From the IMG/VR virus record IMGVR_UViG_3300021467_000093, positions 1 to 64,000 of that record: a stretch of DNA of 64,000 nt, one strand, 5' to 3'. The position numbers were made by a program, and so were the translations under genes. Positions 50,188-57,620 of the stretch are shown one piece after another (the first letter of the stretch is position 1; every line of letters starts with the position of its first letter). This DNA is from a virus. The notes beneath the pieces are model-generated. The model was not told where the DNA came from. It was given only the letters and a program-made list of their open reading frames with translations, and made no database searches.

Positions 50188-52806
50188 ATGACTATAATTT
50201 ATCATCCCGATTGGGATATGTCAGAAAAAGGAAAGAAAGATGTAGAACGTCATCATAAAAAGATAGATGACGCTATTCGTAAAAGTGTAAAAGATGTAAT
50301 AGCAGAAGAATCAATAATTACTAAGAAAAAAGGCAAAAAAGTTAGGATTCCAGTCCGTGGACTGAAAGATTATAAATTTATACATGGAGAAAAGGGCAAG
50401 GGAAAGGGAAAAGGGGATAAAAGTGAAGGAGAAGGAGAAAGTGAGGGAATTGGACAGGGCAAAGGTAAGCCTGGTGATATTATAGGCCGTAGACCAAAAC
50501 AAGGCCCCGGTAAAGGTGGAGAAGGCAAACCTGGAGATAAACCAGGAGAAGATTACATTGAAGCAGAAATTGATATTGATTATTTAATTGAAATAATGTT
50601 TGAAGACTTGGGGTTACCTTGGATACAAGAAAAAACGAAAGCTCAGCAATTAGTTCCTAGTGGTTGGAAATTTGAAACAGTATCTAAGGTTGGTATTTTA
50701 CCACGTTTACATAAAAAACGTACTATTTTAGAAGCTATTAAAAGAAACGAGTTATATGCTCGTGAAATTGTAGAAGAATTGAAATGTGGTTATGAATTAG
50801 CCCTTAAAGCACTAGTTCAGGCTAATGGAGATATAGATGATGCAATTCAATTAATTAAAAATAACGAAGTAAATGAAGATGTTGATCCATATATTATTAT
50901 TGAGGATGAAGATTTACGTTACAAACAAATAGAGCAAGATTTTGAATTACATTCTAATGCTGTAGTTATTGCAGCAATGGATACCAGCGGGTCGATGACC
51001 ACGGATAAAAAATACTTATGTCGTTCATTATTATTTTGGTTAGTAGAATTTTTAAAGAAAGTTTATGATTATGTAGATATAAAATTTATAGTACATACTA
51101 CTGAAGCTAAATTAGTAGACGAAGATACGTTTTTTTATAAAGGTGAATGTCATACTGATAATCACTATATTTTAATGCATGATGGTAGTATTAAAGACAT
51201 AAAAGATATAATTATTGGGGACAAGGTGGTTTCTATCAATAAGTTTGGTGAAAAGGAAATAAAACCAGTTACTAGAGTATATTCTAGAGAGGTCGAAGAT
51301 TTATTAGAAATAGATTTAGTAGGCGCTGGTAAATTAAAATGTACTCCTCAACACAGATATTTTGTTTTTAACATAGATAATGGAAATATATATGAGAAAA
51401 AAGCTGTGAATATTGATATAAACAAAGAATACTTATTAATGCCCAACATTAACTTATTTGAAGATGATGATGAAATTGATGAAATGAATTATGTTATTGG
51501 ATTTATATTTGGTGACGGGTATGTAAAAGATAGAAGCATCAACATTACTGATAAAGATGTACGCAATTTAGAATATTTAAAATCTATATTAGACAGGTTT
51601 AATATTAGTAATAATATAATTTGTGGTGACAGGAATAGATTATGGATCTATAGTAAAAAATTTTGTGATTATATACGTACTAATTATAGCGGTTGTTGTG
51701 AATTGTCACCAAAGAGATATATAAATAATAATATTAGTAAATTAGGCAATAAAAATTTAGCTTTATTTTTAAGTGGTTTGTTTGATGCTGAAGGACATGT
51801 AGGTGAAAAATCAATTCAACTGACAATGTCTAGTAAAAAAATTATTAAGCAAATATATAATTTATTATTAAGGTTTGGTATAGTATCGTCATATACATAT
51901 CAAAAACCGAGCTATAAATCATTTGGATGTGTCGATGGTAAAATTTATCATAAATTACAGATACAGGGTGATAATTTAATAAAATTTAATAAGTTAATTG
52001 GATTTAGGTCTAAGCAAAAAAATGAAGCATTAGAGTTGTTGTGTAATAATAGATCTAAGACATCAACTAAAACTAGGTCACCGGTAGTATTATTTGATAA
52101 ACATATAAGAGACTATATAAATTATACAACAACTAAATTAGATGGCTATAATTTTTTTAAATATGTACCACATAGATATTTTAATACTAAGATCTTACCA
52201 AGAAAATATGTTGAAAGATTATTAAATGATTTTAAATTTATTGATGATGATAATTTTGTTAGTGCTTATAGCAATTCATTTAATCTAGTAAAAATAAATT
52301 CTATAGAACCTATAAAAGATAAAACTAAGGTGTATGACTTAACAATTAAAGATAATAGTTCGTATATAATTGATGGGGTATATAGCCATAATTCTGGAGG
52401 AACGTTTTGTTGGACAGCAATAGACAAGGCTATATATTTAATTGAAACTGAATATCCAGTTGAAGAGTGGAATGTTTATTGTGTATATGTAAGCGATGGT
52501 GATGACTTTGATCCACAGAAAACTGTACGTTATATAGATGAACTAATGAAAAAAAGAATAAATATGTTCGCATATACAGAGGTTAAACCGCAATATTCTT
52601 CAATAAATCATACTATTAATTTAATGTGGGGGTCTCAGAATACATTAATTAATACTATTAAGAAAAAATGGAAGTTTAATTGTAGAGTTGAAGACGGGGC
52701 AGAGTTTTGTAGAAATGATAATTTGCATATGATTTTATCTACTATTAGAAATAAAAACCATGTATATCCAACTTTAAAACATATTTTGTTTGAGAAAGTA
52801 AAGTAA
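50188..52806 (+). CDS. yhbH: DUF444 (YhbH/YeaH) von Willebrand-type protein split by an intein
   Basis: 872 residues as encoded, about 457 after splicing. ATG 50188 is chosen for GGAGG at 50179-50183. The N-terminus (HPDWDMSEKGKKDVERHHKKIDDAIRK) is that of DUF444, followed by a Gly/Lys-rich linker, a helical part with a UBA-like segment (YELALKALVQANGDIDDAIQLI), then a VWA fold: AAMDTSGSMTTDKKYLCRSLLFWLVEFL and FFYKGE joined to SGGTFCWTAI. DUF444 proteins partner PrkA and SpoVR in bacteria. The intein sits at the conserved GE-SGGT junction. Confidence 0.9.
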   Translation: MTIIYHPDWDMSEKGKKDVERHHKKIDDAIRKSVKDVIAEESIITKKKGKKVRIPVRGLKDYKFIHGEKGKGKGKGDKSEGEGESEGIGQGKGKPGDIIGRRPKQGPGKGGEGKPGDKPGEDYIEAEIDIDYLIEIMFEDLGLPWIQEKTKAQQLVPSGWKFETVSKVGILPRLHKKRTILEAIKRNELYAREIVEELKCGYELALKALVQANGDIDDAIQLIKNNEVNEDVDPYIIIEDEDLRYKQIEQDFELHSNAVVIAAMDTSGSMTTDKKYLCRSLLFWLVEFLKKVYDYVDIKFIVHTTEAKLVDEDTFFYKGECHTDNHYILMHDGSIKDIKDIIIGDKVVSINKFGEKEIKPVTRVYSREVEDLLEIDLVGAGKLKCTPQHRYFVFNIDNGNIYEKKAVNIDINKEYLLMPNINLFEDDDEIDEMNYVIGFIFGDGYVKDRSINITDKDVRNLEYLKSILDRFNISNNIICGDRNRLWIYSKKFCDYIRTNYSGCCELSPKRYINNNISKLGNKNLALFLSGLFDAEGHVGEKSIQLTMSSKKIIKQIYNLLLRFGIVSSYTYQKPSYKSFGCVDGKIYHKLQIQGDNLIKFNKLIGFRSKQKNEALELLCNNRSKTSTKTRSPVVLFDKHIRDYINYTTTKLDGYNFFKYVPHRYFNTKILPRKYVERLLNDFKFIDDDNFVSAYSNSFNLVKINSIEPIKDKTKVYDLTIKDNSSYIIDGVYSHNSGGTFCWTAIDKAIYLIETEYPVEEWNVYCVYVSDGDDFDPQKTVRYIDELMKKRINMFAYTEVKPQYSSINHTINLMWGSQNTLINTIKKKWKFNCRVEDGAEFCRNDNLHMILSTIRNKNHVYPTLKHILFEKVK
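51148..52392 (+). other. LAGLIDADG intein (415 aa) in the DUF444 protein
   Basis: Residues 321-735: Cys1 (CHTDNHYILMHDG), block B LKCTPQHRYFV, two LAGLIDADG-type helices (VIGFIFGDGYV and LFLSGLFDAEGHVG), block F KVYDLTIKDNSSYIIDGVYSHN with terminal Asn, then Ser+1. Splicing restores GE-SGGT next to the VWA metal site region. Both acidic residues of the nuclease helices (GDG and DAEG) appear intact, so the intein is probably mobile. Confidence 0.9.
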
Positions 52807-54041
52807 TGGCACAAAAATTTACATATAATTATGTAAAAACTTATATAGAAGCGAATGGCTATAAATTACTAAGTACCGCATATATTAATACCCACACTAA
52901 ATTATTAATACAGTGTGAAAAGGAGCATATTTATAAACAATGTTTTAACGTCTTTAAAAAAGGACATAGATGTCCAATATGTGCTAGAAATTCTAGATAT
53001 AATTATAATGAGGTAAAGAAGTATTTTAAAAAATATAACCACATTATTATATCTGGCAAATACACTAATATACATAGCAAGTTATTAGTCAAGTGCACAT
53101 GTGGGAATATTTATGTAACTACGTTTAATAAATTTAAAAATAGAAAAAACAAATGCCCTGCATGTAATGATTATTTTGTAACTACTAAAAAAGTTAGACA
53201 ACATCTTAAACAATATGGACATATCTTACTTTCTGTCTATAAAGGTGCTAAACATAAACTAAAAATTAGATGTACTAACGGCCATATTTATTATAAAACA
53301 TGGAACAGTATAAAAGCTGGGCAATTATGCCCTATTTGCAATAGGCAAAAGAAATTATCTATAAATTATATAAAAAATCAAATGTTAAGAGAGGGTTATT
53401 GTTTAATAACTAGAGATTATATTAATAATAGAAGTATGTTGGAAGTTAAATGTCCTAATGGACATATTTATACTACATGTTGGAATTATTGGCAACAAGG
53501 AAATCGATGTCCTATATGTGCAGGAAATACAAAATATTCTCAAGAAGAATTAATCGCATATTTTAAACATTATGGTTATACATTGCTAAGTCCTTATAAA
53601 AATAATAAAACTAAATTAACGTTGTTATGTCCTAATAACCATAAATTTAAGATGACATTAAACAATTTTATGTGCGGACAACGTTGTCCGATTTGTATGA
53701 GATGGAGGTCTAAGTATGAGTTAGAATTAGAAAGTATTTTAAAGTCGTGGGGAATTGATTTTAGATCTAACGATAAAAGTATATTAAAAAATCCATACAC
53801 TGGTAGGCCGTTAGAGTTAGATTTTTACATACCGACGCTTAAAAAAGCTATTGAGTTTAACGGTAAATATTGGCATAATTTAGCCAAAATACAAAAAAGA
53901 GATATTATAAAAATGGAAGTCTGTGTTAGTAATAATGTAGAACTATTTGTTATTAATGAGGATGAGTGGCTCAGCAACAAAGTTAAAATTATTAAACAAT
54001 TAAAACAATTTCTAAATGTAAACTCTTCAATAAACAATTAA
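52806..54041 (+). CDS. Vsr-like homing endonuclease with five zinc modules
   Basis: 411 residues beginning in the stop of the DUF444 gene (TAATG), no ribosome binding site. Five modules with CPNGH or relatives (CEKEH, CTCGN, CTNGH, CPNGH, CPNNH) lead to a Vsr/EDxHD core: SKYELELESILKSWGIDFRSNDKS, RPLELDFYIPTLKKAIEFNGKYWHN, VELFVINEDEWL. ELDFYIP to EFNGKYWHN is the catalytic set. Modules 1-3 are more divergent than those at 8.8 kb. Confidence 0.82.
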   Translation: MAQKFTYNYVKTYIEANGYKLLSTAYINTHTKLLIQCEKEHIYKQCFNVFKKGHRCPICARNSRYNYNEVKKYFKKYNHIIISGKYTNIHSKLLVKCTCGNIYVTTFNKFKNRKNKCPACNDYFVTTKKVRQHLKQYGHILLSVYKGAKHKLKIRCTNGHIYYKTWNSIKAGQLCPICNRQKKLSINYIKNQMLREGYCLITRDYINNRSMLEVKCPNGHIYTTCWNYWQQGNRCPICAGNTKYSQEELIAYFKHYGYTLLSPYKNNKTKLTLLCPNNHKFKMTLNNFMCGQRCPICMRWRSKYELELESILKSWGIDFRSNDKSILKNPYTGRPLELDFYIPTLKKAIEFNGKYWHNLAKIQKRDIIKMEVCVSNNVELFVINEDEWLSNKVKIIKQLKQFLNVNSSINN

Positions 54042-54064
54042 TTTATTCGTTATAGGAGTAATAG

Positions 54065-55579
54065 ATGGAGCAAAATGAGTTACGTAGACTAATAAAAATA
54101 GAAAATCGTATAAATCAAATAGTAACTGAAGAATTAAAGCTTAATTGTTACCCAATTGAATTTGATGTGATCCCTGCTCAAAAAATGTTGGAAGTGATGG
54201 CCTATAACATCCCAACAAATATAAGTAATTGGAAATACGGGAGAGAATATGAAAGAGAAAAGACTATTTATGAACATAGTGGGAGATCCCTCCCATATGA
54301 GGTTGTGATTAACTCAAATCCAGCAAAAGCATATCTAATGAAGGAAAATAGATTTGCAGTGCAAGCCCTAGTTATTGCTCATGTTTATGGTCATGTTGCT
54401 TTTTTTACTAATAATAAGTATTTTCAAAATTCTAGACAAGATATTATAGGTATTATGTATGAAGCGTCTAAGCGTTTCAATGAGTATGAACGTCGGTATG
54501 GAATAGATGAGGTAGAAAAAACTATAGATGCTGGACATGCCTTACAAAGGCATTCTAGTCCATTTGAATTAGGAGAAACTGAAGACGAAAAAAGAAGAAG
54601 GATCTTTGAACAGAGGAAAAAGCAGTTATATACACATGGTGGAGAATTTTCCGATCTTACTAATTTTGAAGTTGATAAAATAAATGAAGATATTGAATTA
54701 TACAATCAAAAATTGTGGCGTAAATTAAAATTAAAAAGCCCGGTCGAGCCTACTGAAGATATATTGAGATATTTAATAGATAATTCAAGAGTTCTAGAAG
54801 ATTGGCAGAAAGATATTTTAGAAGTATTGCGTATGGAAGGTCAGTATTACTGGCCAATTATTAAGACTAAAATAATGAATGAGGGGTTTGCTGTTTTTAT
54901 CCATGAAAAAGTTATTAATCAATTATATAATGAGGGTTTAATAACAGATTCTGAACATGCTGAGTTCAATTATGCAAATTCACTAGTAAAAGCTGAAAAT
55001 CCATTTAGCATTAATCCATATTTAATAGGTTCTAAAATTTGGGAAGACATAGAGGATAGGTGGAATAAAGGACGTTATGGCAGAGAATGGGAAAATTGTG
55101 TAGATTCAAGAAAAAAAGCGGTTTGGGATACTAAAGAAATGAATGGGTGGCAGAAATGTAAAGAAGTTATGACCACTTATATCGATTGGTTTTTTATTCA
55201 AGAATTTTTAACCGCAGAATTAATTCAAAATCTAAACTTGTATTTATTTAGTGCTAAAGAAACAGCACAGTCGATTGATTATGTAATTACTAAACGAGAC
55301 GCAGAAGAAATTAAACAAAAAATTGTACAGTTTTTATCTATCAATAGAATTCCTACAATACTAGTTGAAGATGGTAATTTTAATAATAAAGGAGATTTAA
55401 AATTAAAACATAAATACGATGGATTACCATTAGATGTAACTAATGCTGAAGAAACTTTAAAGCATATTGAATATTTATGGGGTTCTAGAGTCGTATTATA
55501 TACGTATGATGATGAGGACCTACTTGTGTTAGTTTCAAGTGCTAATAAAGACGAAGAAGACGAGTCAGATGATGAATAA
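54065..55579 (+). CDS. spoVR: SpoVR-family protein
   Basis: 504 residues (family about 500) with AGGAGT upstream. CYPIEFDVIPAQKMLEVMAYNIPTNISNWKYGREYEREKTIYEH and LPYEVVINSNPAKAYLMKENRFAVQALVIAHVYGHVAFF are signature blocks, with NEGFAVFIHEKV, PYLIGSKIWEDIEDRW and SRVVLYTYDDEDLLVL further on. An acidic tail ends it. It is the third member of the PrkA-DUF444-SpoVR triad. SpoVR is needed for spore cortex in Bacillus; its chemistry is unknown. The tmRNA starts two bases after the stop. Confidence 0.93.
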   Translation: MEQNELRRLIKIENRINQIVTEELKLNCYPIEFDVIPAQKMLEVMAYNIPTNISNWKYGREYEREKTIYEHSGRSLPYEVVINSNPAKAYLMKENRFAVQALVIAHVYGHVAFFTNNKYFQNSRQDIIGIMYEASKRFNEYERRYGIDEVEKTIDAGHALQRHSSPFELGETEDEKRRRIFEQRKKQLYTHGGEFSDLTNFEVDKINEDIELYNQKLWRKLKLKSPVEPTEDILRYLIDNSRVLEDWQKDILEVLRMEGQYYWPIIKTKIMNEGFAVFIHEKVINQLYNEGLITDSEHAEFNYANSLVKAENPFSINPYLIGSKIWEDIEDRWNKGRYGREWENCVDSRKKAVWDTKEMNGWQKCKEVMTTYIDWFFIQEFLTAELIQNLNLYLFSAKETAQSIDYVITKRDAEEIKQKIVQFLSINRIPTILVEDGNFNNKGDLKLKHKYDGLPLDVTNAEETLKHIEYLWGSRVVLYTYDDEDLLVLVSSANKDEEDESDDE

Positions 55580-55581
55580 AT

Positions 55582-55948
55582 GGGGGCGAGTTAGATTCGA
55601 CGTGGTAGCCGAATCTTAGCTGCGATGCGTAGTGGCAACCTACGTTAAAAAGTTGTATAAAATAATAGATGGAAACTCCATCATAGACTACGCCAACCAT
55701 ATGCTGGAAGGCGTTCAACTTTACGCAACAGTTTAATGTTGTGTTCGGCTTTCCGTAGTTAGCTAGGAACAGAAAACTACGGCTGTAATAAACTTCCCTT
55801 ATGGTTTATTACAGTACTAAGTAAGGGCTTTTATAACCATTTTTGCTTATTTTGGGTTATAAAAGTAAATTAAAATAAGCAAATCATCGTACATCAGCGA
55901 AGAGGAGGTTATCGCGGACCTGGGAGGCAGAGCCCAGCGCCTCCACCA
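55582..55948 (+). ncRNA. ssrA: tmRNA with four pseudoknots and unusual T-loop
   Basis: GGGGGCG (55582-55588) pairs with CGCCTCC before ACCA (end 55948), including the G3-U70 pair that marks alanine tRNAs. GATTCGAC is the conserved 5' arm. H2: CTT-A-GCTG-CGATG with CATCG-TACAT-CAGC-GAAG. PK1 is at 55628-55655; PK2 pairs CCGTAGTT/AACTACGG and TGTTC/GAACA; PK3 pairs CTGTAATAAAC/GTTTATTACAG and CCCTTA/TAAGGG; PK4 pairs CTTTTATAACC/GGTTATAAAAG and TTGCTTATTTT/AAAATAAGCAA. The likely tag starts GNSIIDYAN (GGA at 55671) and ends VQLYATV before TAA (55734-55736). The T-stem is CTGGG/CCCAG but the loop reads AGGCAGAG, not TTCRANY. A T-run follows. Confidence 0.95.
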
Positions 55949-55977
55949 TTTTTTGTAAGGAAAAGGAGAGGCTTAGT

Positions 55978-56295
55978 ATGTGGTTAATTTATCAAATACT
56001 GGCGGTTATAGGTATAGTTTTAATACACACTTTTAATAGATGGGCTGGCACGTGTAATTTACCTTTCACGTATGTATGGCCAATAAATATAGTAGGGCAG
56101 GGTTGTATTGCCCCATTATTTATTTATTCATACAAACTAGCGCCTTCATTTTTACAACCATGGTTTGTAGGTACTATTTTAATAAATGCTTTAGGTTTTT
56201 GTTCGAGCATGTTATTTTTCAAAGAATCTATATATGCACACCATATTATAGCTATTATATTAGCAATAATAGCCTCAGTATTACTTGTTAAATAG
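55978..56295 (+). CDS. Small four-helix membrane protein (DMT/SMR-like)
   Basis: 105 residues, AAGGAG upstream. Four hydrophobic helices (WLIYQILAVIGIVLI, VGQGCIAPLFIYSY, FVGTILINALGFCSSMLFF, HIIAIILAIIASVLLV), the layout of small multidrug-resistance/DMT subunits, but the conserved N-terminal Glu of SMR pumps is not seen. Inner-membrane location is expected. Confidence 0.6.
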   Translation: MWLIYQILAVIGIVLIHTFNRWAGTCNLPFTYVWPINIVGQGCIAPLFIYSYKLAPSFLQPWFVGTILINALGFCSSMLFFKESIYAHHIIAIILAIIASVLLVK

Positions 56296-56306
56296 GAGAT
56301 TAAGCT

Positions 56307-56567
56307 ATGGAGAAAAAATGTAATATTCCAAAAACTAGTTGCACTGCTAGAAAAAATGGTTATTGTTTGTTAGGTATAGAATGCATGAAAATAATTGATA
56401 AATGTGAGGGCTGTGCTAAAATTGAGAATGGATATTGTAAATTATATATAAATCCGGCTATAAAGTGGAAATTGGGCATTTGTCCTGGAGCTACTCATGT
56501 CAAACGTGAAACTACGGAGGAACGTAAAAGGCGAATAGGCCAACAAAAACAGAAAAGAAAAAAATAG
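56307..56567 (+). CDS. Cys-rich small protein with PGATH motif
   Basis: 86 residues, GGAG upstream. Nine Cys in the first 65 residues (CNIPKTSCTARKNGYC, CEGCAKIENGYCKLY), then GICPGATHVKRE and a basic tail. The PxxxW-K-x-G-x-C-P-x-ATH end is shared by a small phage family of unknown function; metal binding is likely. Confidence 0.5.
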   Translation: MEKKCNIPKTSCTARKNGYCLLGIECMKIIDKCEGCAKIENGYCKLYINPAIKWKLGICPGATHVKRETTEERKRRIGQQKQKRKK

Positions 56568-56570
56568 ATC

Positions 56571-56599
56571 TTAACAAAAGTGAGAATTTGTGTTATAAT
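56571..56599 (+). promoter_or_regulatory. Promoter for the Rad52-Clp unit
   Basis: TTAACA (56571-56576), 17-base spacer, extended TG and TATAAT (56594-56599); very close to the clamp-gene promoter in sequence. Confidence 0.8.
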
Positions 56600-56637
56600 A
56601 TAGTAAAGAATTTGGACATTAGGAAAGGAGACGGACT

Positions 56638-57609
56638 ATGCATGAAGAAGTGTTAAAAAAATTAAAGGAGCCTTTTAATTTTAAGGCTAGAAAAGGGCAG
56701 GGCGGAAAAACTTTTTATTATGTTCCGTCAGATGACGTAGTTGAACGTATGAATGAAGTATTTAAAGGTAATTGGAGTACAGAAGTTTTATCAATAAAAG
56801 AAAAAGAAGGTTATGTATTAGCCCATGTTAGAGTTAGTGCGTTAGATCAAGAAACAGGTATAATGTTTAAACATGAAGGATTTGCAGGGCAATATATAGC
56901 TCGTTATACAGAAGGGCCGCGTAGAGGTCAAGTAGTTGATATAGGTAATTCTTATAAAGCGGCTATTTCAAAAGCTATTAAAGTTGCGTGTTCAAGGTGG
57001 GGCGTAGGTCTTCGTTTAGATCCAGATTTAATCGATTCTGAACAGCCTCCTGTTGATGGTATCCCACAATCTGTGCAACAATCATTAGGCCAGCAGAGCC
57101 CTGTACAAACAGTGCCTAATGATATTCCACAAGAATCTACGCAACCTGCAACCACAAATGTAGTAACACAAACACCGGATATACCGTTTTTTGATAATAG
57201 TCCTGTAGTTGATAAACCAGCGCCTGAGCAACAGACGCCAAGTCAAGTTGATCTACCTTCGGTTAATTTAGATCCTACTACTCCAGTAGTAGATCAGACC
57301 GTATCGACACCTTCTGAACCTCAGCCAAAAACAAGTCCTGCTACAGCTAATGCTGCTTCGCAAGCTGCTAATGTGCTGCCCGATATACCAGAGAATGTGA
57401 CAGACTCGTTGGAAATACCTCAAGATGTGGGGCCACAAAAGCTTACTTCAGTGCAGGAAACTGCTATTTCTATATTGATGGAGCAATATAATTTATCATA
57501 TGATGAGTTAGCTAAAAAAGCTTTAGGAAGGGACACATTTCCACCTCTTAGTGAGCTAGAATATAAAGATGCTGTGAAGATTTTACAATACGGTAATAAC
57601 TTGAAATAG
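56638..57609 (+). CDS. Rad52-like single-strand annealing protein
   Basis: 323 residues, AAAGGAG upstream. The N-terminal domain (1-140: YYVPSDDVVERMNEVFKGNWSTEV, VLAHVRVSALDQETG, DIGNSYKAAISKAIKVACSRWGVGLRL) is the Rad52/22 annealing fold. A Pro/Gln/Thr-rich linker (about 145-270) joins a small helical C-terminal domain (VQETAISILMEQYNLSYDELAKKAL). It anneals ssDNA, complementing RecA and the nearby nucleases. Confidence 0.82.
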   Translation: MHEEVLKKLKEPFNFKARKGQGGKTFYYVPSDDVVERMNEVFKGNWSTEVLSIKEKEGYVLAHVRVSALDQETGIMFKHEGFAGQYIARYTEGPRRGQVVDIGNSYKAAISKAIKVACSRWGVGLRLDPDLIDSEQPPVDGIPQSVQQSLGQQSPVQTVPNDIPQESTQPATTNVVTQTPDIPFFDNSPVVDKPAPEQQTPSQVDLPSVNLDPTTPVVDQTVSTPSEPQPKTSPATANAASQAANVLPDIPENVTDSLEIPQDVGPQKLTSVQETAISILMEQYNLSYDELAKKALGRDTFPPLSELEYKDAVKILQYGNNLK

Positions 57610-57620
57610 GAGATTAAAGA

